A stretch of DNA of 64,000 nucleotides from Streptomyces flavotricini (GCF_020639365.1 NZ_JAINUL010000001.1:255437-319436); one strand, 5' to 3'. Numbered from the stretch's first letter, positions 15,890 to 25,737 are shown. The notes: a model not told the origin generated them from the letters alone. Translations and numbers: made by a program.

Positions 15890-16726
15890 TTGAGCACCAT
15901 CGGCATCGGGCAGGCAGCGGTCCTCGGCATCGTCGAGGGGGTCACCGAGTTCCTGCCGGTCTCCTCGACCGGCCACCTGAAGATCACCGAGGGGCTGATG
16001 GGCATCCCCGTGGACGACAAGGCCGTCGTCGCCTTCACCGCGGTCATCCAGGTCGGAGCGATCGCCGCGGTCCTGGTGTACTTCTTCAAGGACATCGTGC
16101 GGATCATGACCGCCTGGGGACGCGGCCTCGCCAACCGCGAAGAGCGCTACCACCACGACTACAAGTTCGCCTGGTGGGTCATCTACGCCACCATCCCCAT
16201 CGTGGTCGTCGGGCTCGCCGCCAAACCCCTCATCGAGAGCACCCTGGCTTCCCTGTGGGTGGTCGCCGGCTCCCTCATCCTCGGCAGCGGCCTCATGTGG
16301 GCCGCCGACCAGATGGGACGGCACAAGCGCGGCGAGGACGACACCGGCCTCAAGGACGCCATGCTCGTGGGCTGTTCGCAGATCCTCGCCCTGCTCTTCC
16401 CCGGCTTCTCCCGCTCCGGCGCCACCATGTCGACCGGTCTCATCCTCGACCTCGAGCGCGTCGCCGCCACGCGCCTCTCCTTCTTCCTGGGCATCCCCGC
16501 CCTCACCGGCGCCGGCCTCTACGAACTCAAGGACGCCGTCGGCGCCGGAGTCGACACGCTGCCCCTGGTCGTCGGCACCGCCGTCTCCTTCGCCGTCGCC
16601 TACGCCTCCATCGCGTGGCTCCTCAAGTACGTCGCCAAGCACTCCTTCAACGCCTTCGTCATCTACCGCATCGCCGTCGGAATCCTGCTCTTCGGACTCC
16701 TCGGGACCGGCGTCCTCGCCGCCTGA
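15890..16726 (+). CDS. uppP: Undecaprenyl-diphosphatase
   Basis: This 278-residue membrane phosphatase (BacA family) recycles undecaprenyl pyrophosphate for cell-wall synthesis and can confer bacitracin resistance. The first active-site element EGVTEFLPVSSTGHL (about residues 16-30) and the second, PGFSRSGATMSTGL, are intact, with about eight hydrophobic segments. I chose the TTG at 15890 because AGGGACGG precedes it and the family begins at this point. It is monocistronic as far as can be seen. Confidence 0.93.
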   Translation: MSTIGIGQAAVLGIVEGVTEFLPVSSTGHLKITEGLMGIPVDDKAVVAFTAVIQVGAIAAVLVYFFKDIVRIMTAWGRGLANREERYHHDYKFAWWVIYATIPIVVVGLAAKPLIESTLASLWVVAGSLILGSGLMWAADQMGRHKRGEDDTGLKDAMLVGCSQILALLFPGFSRSGATMSTGLILDLERVAATRLSFFLGIPALTGAGLYELKDAVGAGVDTLPLVVGTAVSFAVAYASIAWLLKYVAKHSFNAFVIYRIAVGILLFGLLGTGVLAA

Positions 16727-16945
16727 CCAGGACCTCCAGGCCGAGCCGCCGCCGTACGCCCCCGCCACCGCAAAGACAGCCGACGTCACACAGGCCACGG
16801 ATGCCGCGAAAGCCGGCACCGACTGAGAGTCTCGGCCGCGGCGTTCGCGCCAGTCGCCTTCAACGCTCGCCTCGGCGGGTCAGGAGCCATGCTCGGTGAA
16901 GTGGGCCACGGCACGGCCGGCGACGTCGATGGACAGGGGCCAGCC

Positions 16946-17043
16946 ATGATCAGCGGGGCGCATGTCATCCTCTACAGCGACTTCCCAGCGGCGCCGAACT
17001 TCCGCTGTACGAACCGTTGCACCCCCTCGCCCACGACTTGTGA
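16946..17043 (+). pseudogene. VOC (glyoxalase-fold) protein remnant with internal deletion
   Basis: An ATG with GGGG upstream starts MISGAHVILYSD, the exact type of opening seen in vicinal-oxygen-chelate proteins. A few bases later, in another frame from 16990, the sequence reads GAELPLYEPLHPLAHDL and stops, the usual C-terminal ending of the same family. The intervening 80-100 residues are missing. I read this as a gene collapsed by deletion. Flanking DNA at 16727-16945 and 17044-17275 has no recognisable gene. Confidence 0.6.
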
Positions 17044-17275
17044 CGGGTACGGCAGACGGCTGTCGGCGGTGCCTGAGTATTCGGAAGCGTCGACGCTCAC
17101 GATCGCGTCGAGGCCCACGAGCCAGGCGGGACCCGGGCCGGCACCGAGGTCCCGCCAGGGGCCTCCTCGCCCGCCGACGCGTCATCCCGAAGTCTGACGC
17201 GCGGCTCCCCCGCGCGGACGGCGGTAACACCTCGGCGATGACGACCAACGGCAGAGGACGGAGCAGGCTGATGCC

Positions 17276-17857
17276 ATGACAGCCATCGACGACATCAGCT
17301 CGACCACGACTGCACACGGCACGGAACGGCCGGTGCCGCCGTGGGCTTCCCTCGTCGCTCATGCGATCCCCTTGCTGCTCCTGCCCCAGTGCTTGTGGCG
17401 GTTGCCGTTCGCCTTCGGCTTCGAGATGGGCCTGGAGGCGGACGGGGCAATGCCGTCGTCGTTGTGGGTGTCCGTCCCCTACGTCTTCGGGCTCAGCCTG
17501 ATCACAGAGGGGCTGGCGCTGCTGTCCCTCGGATTGGTGCGCGCATGGGGCGAGGTCGCCCCCGGATGGCTTCCGTTCATCGGCGGGAAGCGGATCAACC
17601 CCTTTGCGGCGATCGTCCCAGCCATCCTCGGCGGCCTGGGCGCGACCGCGTTCTGGGCGCCCGTGCTGCTGAGCTGGCTCGGTGTGGGTGAAGCCGCCGG
17701 GTTCAGCAGCGGCGGCTGGCAGACACTGGCCCACCTCTGCATAGCCCCCGGGATGCTGTGGGGTCCGCTCGTACTGGTGCTGACCTACGCCTACTACGCG
17801 CGCCGCTGCCGTCCTGCCGAGCGCCATGGGCACACGGGCGGTTCCATGGCTGCCTGA
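17276..17857 (+). CDS. Multi-spanning membrane protein of unknown function
   Basis: This 193-residue protein has about five hydrophobic segments: LVAHAIPLLLLPQCLWRL, VPYVFGLSLITEGLALLSLG, INPFAAIVPAILGGLGATAF, APVLLSWLG and MLWGPLVLVLTYAYYA. Similar integral membrane proteins are frequent in actinobacteria without known function. It is an intact gene between two decayed ones. Confidence 0.75.
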   Translation: MTAIDDISSTTTAHGTERPVPPWASLVAHAIPLLLLPQCLWRLPFAFGFEMGLEADGAMPSSLWVSVPYVFGLSLITEGLALLSLGLVRAWGEVAPGWLPFIGGKRINPFAAIVPAILGGLGATAFWAPVLLSWLGVGEAAGFSSGGWQTLAHLCIAPGMLWGPLVLVLTYAYYARRCRPAERHGHTGGSMAA

Positions 17858-17859
17858 AC

Positions 17860-18131
17860 GCGCCTGCTGAGCCAGGCGACCATGTCGGGGTCGCGGTGAT
17901 CGAAGAACAGGTCGTGCCGGTGTCCAGGCCGGCGATCTGCACCATCTGGTCGTCGGCGAGTTCGAAGTCGAAGACGTCGAAGTTCCGCGCCATCCGGTCG
18001 GGGTTGACCGACTGCGGGATCGGGACGATGTCCCGCTGGATCAGCCTGCGGAGCACGACCCGGGCCGCCGACTTGTCGTGCGCCCTGCCGATCCCGCTCA
18101 GGACGGGGTGGGTGAACAGGTCGTTCTTGCC
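17860..18131 (-). pseudogene. Aldo/keto reductase C-terminal remnant, frameshifted
   Basis: The frame reads SGIGRAHDKSAARVVLRRLI, QRDIVPIPQSVNPDRMARN and DVFDFELADDQMVQIAGLDTG, a clear aldo/keto reductase C-terminal third with the IPxS coenzyme-binding segment. At about 17912 the sequence GGCACGACCTGTTC lacks one G. Restoring it yields DLFFDHRDPDMV, the normal family ending. The N-terminal two thirds are absent. It is non-functional as written. Confidence 0.75.
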
Positions 18132-18175
18132 TGGCGCGGCCGACGGCTCCCTCGTTCCCATAGGCGGCCGCGGTG

Positions 18176-19213
18176 TCACGGGCGCACCAGCACCTTCAGT
18201 CGGCTGCGGTCGTCCATCGCCTCGTAGGCGTCGGCGACCCGGTCCAGGCCGACCTCGGCGTCGAACACCCGGCCCGGATCGATACGGCCTTCCAGCACGT
18301 CGGGGACGGCCTGCTCGATGTAGGCGCGTACCGGGGCGGGGCCGCCGGTCAGGCCGGCGTTCTTCCCGAACAGCGAACCGAACCCGACGGGGGCTTCCTC
18401 GTACTGCGGCACTCCGACGCGGGAGATGGTCCCGCCGGGGCGGACGACGCCGTACGCCTGCTCGTACGCCGGCATCAGCCCGACCGCCTCCAGCACCACG
18501 TGCGAGCCCTCGCCGCCGGTCAGGTCCATCACCTTGGCGACGCCCTCCTCGCCGCGCTCCGTGACCACGTCGGTCGCGCCCCACTCCCTGCCGAGGTCGG
18601 TGCGGGAGGTGTGGCGGCCCATGAGGATGATCTTCTCGGCGCCCATGCGGCGAGAGGCCAGCACGGCGGACAGGCCGACCGCGCCGTCGCCGATGACCGT
18701 GACGGTCTTGCCGGCCTCGACCCGGCCCATGTGGGCGGCGTGGTAGCCGGTCAGGTAGACGTCGCTCAGGGTGAGCAGCGAGGGCAGGAGGGCGGTGTCC
18801 ACGTCCGTGGGGATCTTCACCAGGGTGCCCCCGGCCTGCGGCACCCTGACGGCCTCGGCCTGCGCACCCCCGACACCGCCGGCGCCGTACCAACCGCCCT
18901 GCGGACAGGCCGTGTGGAAGCCGTCCCGGCAGATCGGACAGGTGTTGTCGGCGTACGCGAACGGGGAGACCACGAAATCGCCCCGCTTCAGGCCCTGCAC
19001 GTCGGAGCCGGTCTCCTCGACGACGCCGAGGAACTCGTGCCCCATCGGCACACCCTGGTCGGTCTTGTCCATGGAGTGGTAGGGGTGCAGGTCGGAGCCG
19101 CAGACACAGGCCAGCGTGATCCGGACGATCGCGTCCGTGGGCTCGACGATCTCGGGGTCCGGGACGTTCTCGACGCGCACGTCGCCGGGGCCGTACATGA
19201 AGGTGGCACGCAT
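18176..19213 (-). CDS. Zinc-dependent alcohol dehydrogenase (MDR family)
   Basis: This 345-residue medium-chain dehydrogenase has catalytic zinc ligands in [13 protein letters not shown] and [12 protein letters not shown], structural-zinc-region cysteines in [14 protein letters not shown], and the NAD(P)-binding segment [20 protein letters not shown]. The order and length are typical for formaldehyde/sorbitol-type MDR enzymes; the alcohol used is unknown. The ATG at 19213 has AAGGCGAGA upstream. It is intact although flanked by gene remnants on both sides. Confidence 0.9.
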   Translation of the reverse strand: MRATFMYGPGDVRVENVPDPEIVEPTDAIVRITLACVCGSDLHPYHSMDKTDQGVPMGHEFLGVVEETGSDVQGLKRGDFVVSPFAYADNTCPICRDGFHTACPQGGWYGAGGVGGAQAEAVRVPQAGGTLVKIPTDVDTALLPSLLTLSDVYLTGYHAAHMGRVEAGKTVTVIGDGAVGLSAVLASRRMGAEKIILMGRHTSRTDLGREWGATDVVTERGEEGVAKVMDLTGGEGSHVVLEAVGLMPAYEQAYGVVRPGGTISRVGVPQYEEAPVGFGSLFGKNAGLTGGPAPVRAYIEQAVPDVLEGRIDPGRVFDAEVGLDRVADAYEAMDDRSRLKVLVRP

Positions 19214-19299
19214 GAGGGATCTCGCCTTTCCTACTGGTGCGGTGGGCGCGGTTGCCGTGTGAGCCGGAGGGGCTCCGGTGGGGGCGGGGTCCGCGCCGG

Positions 19300-19491
19300 T
19301 CAGCGGGACTGCGTTCCCCGGTACCAGGGGCCGTCGGAGCCCTTGACCGAGCGGACGTAGGGCCGGTGGCCGGCGCGGACCATCCACATCGTCACCGGGT
19401 CGCGCAGGGTGCCGTTGGGCCGTTCGGGTGCAAGGTCCAGCTCCTCGGCCGCGGCGATCTTCTCCAGGGCCGCGCCGTTCCAGTCCGTCAT
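19300..19491 (-). pseudogene. Truncated DUF2255 family protein
   Basis: The frame starts [20 protein letters not shown] and continues with [19 protein letters not shown] and WYRGTQSR, the N-terminal half of DUF2255 proteins. It stops at residue 63, whereas intact members have about 120 residues. DNA after the stop does not restore the rest in any frame. It still has its own ATG, so a short product is possible, but decay is more likely. The space to 19690 has no gene. Confidence 0.6.
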
Positions 19492-19689
19492 CGCCGTTCC
19501 CTTCCGCTGTGGGAGGCCAGTTCCTGGGCTCTGAGCTGCCGTGTCGGCGTTCCCCACGTCCACCGTTTCCCGTCCGCGGGGGGCACGCCAGCGGAGGGGA
19601 GGAACACCGCAGCCACGGCATCGGGTCTGGACGAGGGCACGGCCCCGGAGGGGCCACGCGCTGCCCGGAGCGTGCAGCTCGCCCGTCCG

Positions 19690-20090
19690 GGCCACGGCCG
19701 CGTACGTCCACTCCGTCTGCGATCGCCCGGTGTACGGCATCGAGGTGTGCGTGGATGTAGGCGGCACGTTCCGGATCGTGGACCGTGCCGTCGGGGCCGA
19801 TCTGGTCCTCGTACGCCGCCCGTTCTCGCTCACGACCAGCGGGAGGGCAGGATAGCGGGCGGCGGTCCGGGTCAGCAGGTCGTACAGTGCGCTCGGGCCG
19901 ACCGCGGCCGGTCCATCGCGGTGCGGTCGACCCGCGCCCGGTGGGAGGCGCCCTGGTCCGCTCCGGGCCAGGGCGAGTGCTCGCTGCTGCCGCGCCCGTC
20001 GTCCTGCGGCTTCTGCGCCCCCTTCGGAACGTGCGAGACCGCCGTCGGGGTGTAGTAGTTGAGGGCGAGCCGGTCCAGCGGCCGGTGGAT
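19690..20090 (-). pseudogene. GH1 beta-glucosidase remnant with several frameshifts
   Basis: Three consecutive frames carry pieces of a glycoside hydrolase family 1 C-terminal region in the correct order: [12 protein letters not shown] with [11 protein letters not shown], then [19 protein letters not shown] and SENG (the nucleophile motif), then [20 protein letters not shown] and IADGVDVRG. The step after SENG is explained by one missing G (GGGCGGCGTAC). Both the N-terminal half and the final WSLxDNFEW region are missing. This is a dead gene. Confidence 0.75.
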
Positions 20091-20184
20091 CGGTGCTTCA
20101 GCCTCAGCGGGCGCGTGCACGGCCGCGTGACGGCATCGGCGCCGAGGCACCGTAGGCTGCGGGAGCGTCGCGGGGCAGTGCCTG

Positions 20185-20550
20185 TCAGGCGGGCGGGAGG
20201 CCGAACGGCAGGTGGGAGAGGTAGTGGGTGCTCAGGGCCCCGTGATGGTCCGGGTTCCCGAGGTGCTCGTCCCGACGGAACTCCGGAGCGGCCTTGATCT
20301 GCTCCTTCGTACGGTCCACGTACACCTTCTGCGCCGCGTGGTCGATGCGGGTCACCAGGCCGGCCGGCAGCAGGACCTCCTTGCCGAGGATCCATACGCC
20401 GGTGTCGACGACCAGATAGGCGTCGGTGACCTCGTCGGAGTGCTTGTCGACCTTGCCGATGCTGCCGTCGACCGCCTCGACCCCGTAGCCGGTGAGGTCG
20501 GCCGCCAGGTACTCGACGCCGGCGCGGTAGGCCCACACGTTCTCCGTCAT
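20185..20550 (-). CDS. PRC-barrel domain protein
   Basis: This 121-residue protein is related to the one at 31121 in the same window. The PRC-barrel core spans about residues 18-82 ([56 protein letters not shown]). PRC-barrel proteins occur in RNA metabolism and photosynthetic complexes; stand-alone actinobacterial ones are often stress-associated, role unknown. The ATG at 20550 is clear. It lies downstream of the molybdenum hydroxylase operon but may be separately transcribed. Confidence 0.82.
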   Translation of the reverse strand: MTENVWAYRAGVEYLAADLTGYGVEAVDGSIGKVDKHSDEVTDAYLVVDTGVWILGKEVLLPAGLVTRIDHAAQKVYVDRTKEQIKAAPEFRRDEHLGNPDHHGALSTHYLSHLPFGLPPA

Positions 20551-20666
20551 ACGAAACAACTCCCTCGATCGCAACCGTGGCCCTGCGCCCCCGTGGCTCG
20601 GGAGGCGGAGGAGTCTCCGTCGACGGCGCGCCTGCCCGGAGATCCGTGACTCCACTCCCCCTGCCG

Positions 20667-22820
20667 TCATCCGGCGCGGCCCGCTGCCTCCGGCCCTGGT
20701 TCGAGGGCGGCCAGGACCCGGTCGGGGGTCAGGGGCAGTTCCCGCAGCCGCCGGCCGGTGGCCTGGCACAGGGCGTTGCCGATCGCCGCGGCCGTGCCGA
20801 CGATGCCGATCTCCCCGATGCCCTTGCTGCCCATCGGGTTGAGGTGCTTGTCGTGCTCGTCGATCCAGTGGGCCTCGATGGCGGGCACGTCGGCGTTGGC
20901 CGGCACGTGGTAGGCGGCCAGGTCCCGTTCCGCGAAGTCGCCGAACGCCGGGTCGAGTCCGCTGTGCTCGGTGAGCGCCATGCCCAGCCCCATCACCATC
21001 CCCCCGATGAACTGGGAGCGGGCGGTGCGCGGGTTGAGGATGCGGCCGGCCGCGTAGACGCCGAGCAGCCTGCGGACGCGTACCTCGCCCGTGACGGTGT
21101 CGGCCTGGACCTCGGCGAAGTGTGCCCCGAACGCGTGGCGCGCGTACGGGGACTTCTGCTTCGCGGACTGGGTGGTGTCGGCGGAGGCGGAGAGCCCTGC
21201 GGCGGGCAGCGGCCCTTGGTGCCGGGCCAGCCGTTCCGTCAGCGCGGTGCACGCGTCGTGCACCGCCCAGCCCCAGGACGCCGTTCCCGTGGAGCCGCCG
21301 GCGACGGCCCCGGGCGGCAGCGCGCTGTTGCCGATGGCCAGCGAGACGGCGTCGAGCGGGACGTGCAGGGCGTCGGCGGCGATCTGGGCCAGGACCGTGC
21401 GCGCGCCGGTACCGATGTCGGTGGCGTTGACCTCGACCAGGTAGCTCCCGTCGGGGCGGGCATGGGCGCGGGCGCCCGAGGGGGCGATGTACACGGGGTA
21501 GGTGGCGGCGGCCACACCGGTGCCGATGAGGAGCGGACCCTCGCGCAGGGGCGGACGGCGCCCGGTCCAGCCGAACCGGCGTGCGCCGTCGCGCAGGCAC
21601 TCCACGAGGTGGCGCGTGCTGAACGGGCGTCCGCTGTCGGGCTCGGTGGGCGCGTCGTTGCGCACGCGCAGCTCGACGGGGTCCATGCCGAGGGCGTCGG
21701 CCAGCTCGTCCATGGCCGACTCCAGGGCGTACATGCCGGGGGTTTCACCGGGGGCGCGCATCCAGGAGGGGGTGGGCACATCGAGCGCGGTGACGCGGTG
21801 GGTGGTGCGGCTGTCCTGTACGGCGTACATCACCCGGGCCGGCACGGCGGCCTGTTCGACGAACTCGCGCACCTGCGAGGTGTGCGTGGTGACCTCGTGG
21901 ACGAGGGCGGTGAGGGTGCCGTCGGGGCGGGCGCCGAGCCGGATGTGGTGCAGGGTGGGCGCGCGGTGTCCGACGGTGGCGGCCATGTGCTGCCGGGGCA
22001 GGGACAGCGTGACGGGGCGTCCGCAGTACCGGGTGGCCATCACGGCGAGTACGACGTGGGGGCGCGGTGTGCCCTTGGAGCCGAATCCGCCGCCGACGTG
22101 CTCGGCGAGGACGGTGATCTGGTCCTGCGACAGCCGGAACAGCCCGGCCAGGACATTGCGCACCACCGTGGTGCCCTGGCAGGAGTCGTACACCGTGAGG
22201 TGGCCGCGTTCGGCGTCCCAGTCCGCGGTGGCGGCGTGCGGCTCCATGGCGTGGTTGTGCAGCGGCGGAACCGCGTAGCGGACGTCGACGCGTACGGGAG
22301 CGTCGGCGAACGCCGCGTCGGGGTCGCCCTGTTCACGGTGGGCGGGGTAGCCGCCGTTGACCTGCTCGGGGGTGTACAGGCCCGGGTGCCCTTCGTACAG
22401 GGCGACGTCGTGCGGCTCGCTCTCGTACGTGACGCGCACGGCGTCGGCGGCGGCCCTCGCCCCCTCCAGGGTGTCGGCGATGGCCAGTGCCACGTACCAG
22501 CCGCGGTGTGGCACCCGCGTGTCCTGCAGGAGTTGCAGGGTGGGGTCGTCGGAGGGGCCCAGGCGGGGAGCGTCGTAGGGGGTGAGGACGCCCAGGACGC
22601 CGGGCAGGGCCAGGGCGCCGGTGGTGTCGACGGCGGTGATCCGGCCGCGGGCGACGGTCGCGGGCACCGGCCAGGCGTAGGCCCGCAGGGGCAGGTGCTG
22701 TTCGGCGGCGTACCGGGCTGCGCCGGTCACCTTCTCCCGGCCCTCGCGCCGCGGGACGGAGGCGCCGAGAGCGGTGGTGGCGGTGGCGGTGGATGCGACG
22801 GTAGCGGTGGTCGGGCTCAT
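20667..22820 (-). CDS. Molybdenum hydroxylase, molybdopterin-binding subunit (PaoC/YagR-like)
   Basis: This 717-residue large subunit of a xanthine-oxidase-family enzyme carries the molybdenum cofactor. It starts near [20 protein letters not shown], has the [10 protein letters not shown] cofactor-contact loop, and ends with a region containing [15 protein letters not shown], where the Glu is the catalytic base in this family. It follows FeS and FAD subunits in the order S-M-L. The closest familiar architecture is periplasmic aldehyde oxidoreductase PaoABC, although no Tat signal is visible on the small subunit here. The substrate is probably an aldehyde, by inference. Confidence 0.88.
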   Translation of the reverse strand: MSPTTATVASTATATTALGASVPRREGREKVTGAARYAAEQHLPLRAYAWPVPATVARGRITAVDTTGALALPGVLGVLTPYDAPRLGPSDDPTLQLLQDTRVPHRGWYVALAIADTLEGARAAADAVRVTYESEPHDVALYEGHPGLYTPEQVNGGYPAHREQGDPDAAFADAPVRVDVRYAVPPLHNHAMEPHAATADWDAERGHLTVYDSCQGTTVVRNVLAGLFRLSQDQITVLAEHVGGGFGSKGTPRPHVVLAVMATRYCGRPVTLSLPRQHMAATVGHRAPTLHHIRLGARPDGTLTALVHEVTTHTSQVREFVEQAAVPARVMYAVQDSRTTHRVTALDVPTPSWMRAPGETPGMYALESAMDELADALGMDPVELRVRNDAPTEPDSGRPFSTRHLVECLRDGARRFGWTGRRPPLREGPLLIGTGVAAATYPVYIAPSGARAHARPDGSYLVEVNATDIGTGARTVLAQIAADALHVPLDAVSLAIGNSALPPGAVAGGSTGTASWGWAVHDACTALTERLARHQGPLPAAGLSASADTTQSAKQKSPYARHAFGAHFAEVQADTVTGEVRVRRLLGVYAAGRILNPRTARSQFIGGMVMGLGMALTEHSGLDPAFGDFAERDLAAYHVPANADVPAIEAHWIDEHDKHLNPMGSKGIGEIGIVGTAAAIGNALCQATGRRLRELPLTPDRVLAALEPGPEAAGRAG

Positions 22821-22857
22821 CGTGGTCCTGTTCCTGTTCGGCGCGTCGGCGGCGCCG

Positions 22858-23868
22858 CTACGGCGTGGCGGGAGAACCGGGGTGCGTACCGGCCAGCTCG
22901 GCGATGGCGTCGCAGGCGAGGTTGCGGGCGAGCGGGATCTTGTACGCGTTGTCGCGCAGGGGCCTCGCCCGCGCGAGTTCGGCGTCGACGGCCGCGCGGA
23001 CGCTGTCGGGGCTCGGGACGGCGCCGGTGAGCCGGGCCTCGGCGGTGGTCGCGCGCCAGGGCCGGTGGGCCAGGCCACCGAAGGCGAGGGCCACCCGGCG
23101 CACCCGGCCTTCGTCGAGGTCGAGGACGACGGCGACCGAGGCGAGGGCGAAGGCGTACGAGGCGCGTTCGCGGGCCTTGCGGTAGAGGGAGAGGGACCCC
23201 GCCGCGGCGCCGGGCAGGATCACCGCCGTGATGATCTCGCCGGGGCGGATGACGGTGTCCTGCTCGGGCCGGTCCGCGGGCAGCCGGTGGAACTCGGCTG
23301 CCGCGACGGTACGGGTGGTGCCCGTCGCTCCGTACAGCTCGACTTCGGCGTCCAGGGCGGCGAGGGCCACGGCCATGTCCGAGGGGTGGGTGGCGATGCA
23401 GTGCTCGGAGTGTCCGAGTACCGCGTGGTCACGGTGGAGGCCGTCGCGGGCCCCGCAGCCGCTGCCGGGTTCGCGCTTGTTGCAGGGTTTGGAGAGGTCC
23501 TGGAAATAGCCGCAGCGGGTGCGCTGGAGCAGGTTGCCGCCGGTGGTGGCCACGTTCCGCAGTTGACCGGAGGCACCGGAGAGCAGCGCAAGGCTGAGGA
23601 GCGGGTAGCGGGTGCGCACCAAGGGGTCGGCGGCGAGGTCGCTGTTGCGGACCGTGGCGCCGACGCGCAGGCCGCCGTCGGGGAGTTCGCGGATCTCGTC
23701 CAGCGGCAGGCGGGAGACGTCGATGAGGGCGCCGGGGGTCTCGACGCCGAGTTTCATCAGGTCCACGAGGTTGGTGCCGCCGGCGAGGTAGCGGGAGCCG
23801 GGGTGGGCGGCGTAGGCGTCGGCCGCCGCTTGGAGGCTGGTGGCGCGCACGTAGCCGAAGGGCTTCAC
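22858..23868 (-). CDS. Molybdenum hydroxylase, FAD-binding subunit with extra FeS motif (PaoB/YagS-like)
   Basis: This 336-residue medium subunit has the FAD-binding loops YLAGGTNLVDLMKLG and NVATTGGNLLQRTRC. The stretch RTRCGYFQDLSKPCNKREPG and the following GC and HCIATHPSD match the additional 4Fe-4S cluster loop known in E. coli PaoB. The GTG start at 23868 overlaps the stop of the FeS subunit by four bases, showing coupled translation. It passes electrons from FeS centres to FAD in this enzyme class. Confidence 0.88.
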   Translation of the reverse strand: MKPFGYVRATSLQAAADAYAAHPGSRYLAGGTNLVDLMKLGVETPGALIDVSRLPLDEIRELPDGGLRVGATVRNSDLAADPLVRTRYPLLSLALLSGASGQLRNVATTGGNLLQRTRCGYFQDLSKPCNKREPGSGCGARDGLHRDHAVLGHSEHCIATHPSDMAVALAALDAEVELYGATGTTRTVAAAEFHRLPADRPEQDTVIRPGEIITAVILPGAAAGSLSLYRKARERASYAFALASVAVVLDLDEGRVRRVALAFGGLAHRPWRATTAEARLTGAVPSPDSVRAAVDAELARARPLRDNAYKIPLARNLACDAIAELAGTHPGSPATP

Positions 23869-24521
23869 GCGGTCACCTCCGCGCCGGTCGCGGTGGCCGC
23901 GGCGTCGGCTCCCGCTTCGGCGACGGCCCGGACGATCGCGGGGTAGGCGCCGCAGCGGCAGAGGTTCCCGCTGAGCCGTTCCCTGATCTCCTCGGCGGTC
24001 AGTACGGCGGGGCCGGGCGGGGCCGCGGCGGTGGCGGTGGCGGTGACGTGCGAGGGGTGGCCGGCGGCGGCTTCGCGGAGCGCACCGACCGCGGAGCAGA
24101 GCTGGCCGGGGGTGCAGTAGCCGCACTGGAAGGCGTCGTGTTCCATGAAGGCGCGCTGGAGCGGGTGCAGGACGCCGTCGGGGCCCGCCAGGCCCTCGAC
24201 GGTGGTGATGCCGCAGCCGTCGAGGGCCACGGTGAGGAGCAGGCAGCTGTTGGCGCGCCGGCCGTCCACCAGGACGGTACAGGCACCGCACTGGCCGTGG
24301 TCGCAGCCCTTCTTGGCGCCGGTCAGGTCCAGGTGCTCGCGCAGGGCGTCGAGCAGCGTGACCCGGTGGTCCAGGTCGAGGTCGTGGTGGACACCGTTGA
24401 CGCGGAGGGTCACACGGGAGCGGGCGGCCCCGGCGAGCGCGTCGTCCGGCGTGAGCGGCGCCGGGCCGGGGCTGCCGCCGGGAGCGGGTCGGCGGGCGGG
24501 CGGGTCGGTTGCGTGGGCCAC
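23865..24521 (-). CDS. Molybdenum hydroxylase, 2Fe-2S subunit (PaoA/YagT-like)
   Basis: This 218-residue small subunit has two 2Fe-2S clusters. The plant-type ferredoxin cluster uses Cys73, Cys78, Cys81 and Cys93 (CDHGQCGAC then SC). The second uses Cys133, Cys136, Cys188 and Cys190 (CGYC, CRCG). An Ala-rich insert sits near residues 158-172. The N-terminus is Pro-rich without a twin-arginine signal, unlike E. coli PaoA, which suggests a cytoplasmic enzyme. GTG start at 24521 with GGGAG upstream. First gene of the three-subunit operon; no maturation chaperone gene is adjacent. Confidence 0.9.
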   Translation of the reverse strand: MAHATDPPARRPAPGGSPGPAPLTPDDALAGAARSRVTLRVNGVHHDLDLDHRVTLLDALREHLDLTGAKKGCDHGQCGACTVLVDGRRANSCLLLTVALDGCGITTVEGLAGPDGVLHPLQRAFMEHDAFQCGYCTPGQLCSAVGALREAAAGHPSHVTATATAAAPPGPAVLTAEEIRERLSGNLCRCGAYPAIVRAVAEAGADAAATATGAEVTA

Positions 24522-24752
24522 GACGAGCTCCCTTGGCGTCCGTTCGGGGAGGGAATGTCCCTTCGGCTGCCCAGCCTGGCCCCTCGCACGCCCGAGCGCA
24601 CCGCACGCCCCCGGCGGCCTCCCCCGTACGGCCCACAGTGAGAGGTGTTCTTCGTGTGGTTCCTCGCCGTTCCGGCGGGCACCCGGCGGTCGACGCCGGG
24701 GCCCGGGCCGGTGACCACTGCCGGCTGTCCGCCGCCGCGGGTGGATCGGCCT

Positions 24753-25067
24753 TCAGCGGCGACGTCCGCGGCTGCGGCGCGCCAGCGCGAGCGCGATGAT
24801 CACAACGCCGGCGATCAGAAGCGGAGTGCGGTTCCCGCGTGCGACCGTCGCGGCCCGTCCGCCCTTCTGCAGCAGCGGGTCGGGGGCCTTGCCCGCCGCG
24901 TACTGGCCGACGCGGGTCGCACTGTCCCATACCTGCGCCGCCGCCTGGGCTGCCTTGTCCAGGACGGGTTCGGGGGTCTTGCCCCTCACCAGCTGCGCGG
25001 CCTGTCCTGCCTTCTCCCGGATCTGGTCGGCGATCAGGGCGGCCTGTTCGGTGGTGTGCTGCTTCAT
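24753..25067 (-). CDS. Small helical membrane-anchored protein
   Basis: This 104-residue protein starts MKQHTTEQAALIADQIREKA and contains two near-repeats (GKTPEPVLDKAAQAAAQVWD and GKAPDPLLQKGGRAATV). It ends with one membrane helix (LLIAGVVIIALALARR) and a basic tail. The layout resembles small actinobacterial proteins with an amphipathic helical N-terminus and a C-terminal anchor. AAGGAG lies upstream of the ATG at 25067. Function unknown. The gap 24522-24752 contains nothing recognised. Confidence 0.65.
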   Translation of the reverse strand: MKQHTTEQAALIADQIREKAGQAAQLVRGKTPEPVLDKAAQAAAQVWDSATRVGQYAAGKAPDPLLQKGGRAATVARGNRTPLLIAGVVIIALALARRSRGRRR

Positions 25068-25416
25068 GACGGCTGTCTTCTCCTTGGGTTGGGCCTTGAT
25101 GTCGGCCTCCACGGCTGGAGCCGCGACGGTGTGTCCGAGGACGCCCGCCGCAGCGAAGAGGCCGCCGCCGGTCCCGTGGCCGGCGGACCAGCTCCGTGAT
25201 GTGCATGCCGTAGTCATCGCGCGCCTACCCCGCCATCGCCCCCACACCCGCCCCGACGAGCAGGAGTCGTGCGCGGACCGGAACAGGCCGCCAGAGCGGC
25301 AACGGCACCTCGACGGCAGCGAAGGGCCCACCCGCGTCACGTCGGCGGGCGACCTCGCCCGCTCACCGATCGCCCCGGTGCGGCGCCCGTCTGCGGCCGG
25401 CCGCCGGCTGAACCGG
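25068..25416. other. Intergenic gap with possible coding relic
   Basis: In this 349-base gap an ATG at 25206 (minus strand) starts MHITELVRRP, a typical small-protein opening. A shift of frame then gives GHGTGGGLFAAAGVLGHTVA and AVEADIKAQPKEKTAV, which runs into the gene ending at 24753. It may be a frameshifted relic or an N-terminal extension of that gene; I cannot decide. Confidence 0.25.
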
Positions 25417-25647
25417 TCAACTGGCGGCGAGTACGGAGTCGTCCAGCGGGCCCGTGCCCGGCAGGTGGTGGCGGGCGGCGATCAGCGCGGCGTGCACGTC
25501 CGTCGTACCCGTGGACACGCACAGGGCCCGCTCGACGTCCTCGATCTCCTTGCGGACGGGCGAGTCGCCTTCCGCGGCATCGATCACGGACAGCGCCCAA
25601 TAACGGTCGACGAGGCCGGTGAGCACGGCCGGGTGAGCCATCAACAT
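25417..25647 (-). CDS. DUF5133 domain protein
   Basis: This 76-residue protein matches the Streptomyces-restricted DUF5133 pattern: MLMAHPAVLTGLVDRYWALS, then a helix with EIEDVERALCVSTGTTDVHAA and a final LIAARHHLPG. Such proteins are present in many copies per genome, often beside regulators, but no function is established. It is soluble and mostly helical. It lies just downstream of the response regulator gene on the same strand. Confidence 0.75.
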   Translation of the reverse strand: MLMAHPAVLTGLVDRYWALSVIDAAEGDSPVRKEIEDVERALCVSTGTTDVHAALIAARHHLPGTGPLDDSVLAAS

Positions 25648-25737
25648 GGGTGGTCGCCTTTCGCCAGGGTTCGATCAGGTGGCCCTCGCATACCCTGTCG
25701 GTCATCGTCCAACCCCGGCAGCCCTCCCCCGGATGCG

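Noticed and set aside
16880-17833. Minus-strand open frame of 317 codons
   Set aside because: It overlaps the clear membrane protein gene. Only its first residues relate to the broken aldo/keto reductase, and the end (GWPLSIDVAGRAVAHFTEHG) could not be assigned.
20577-23030. Plus-strand open frame of 817 codons
   Set aside because: It is the mirror frame of the molybdopterin subunit gene, Gly/Val/Arg-rich, and starts in non-coding sequence.
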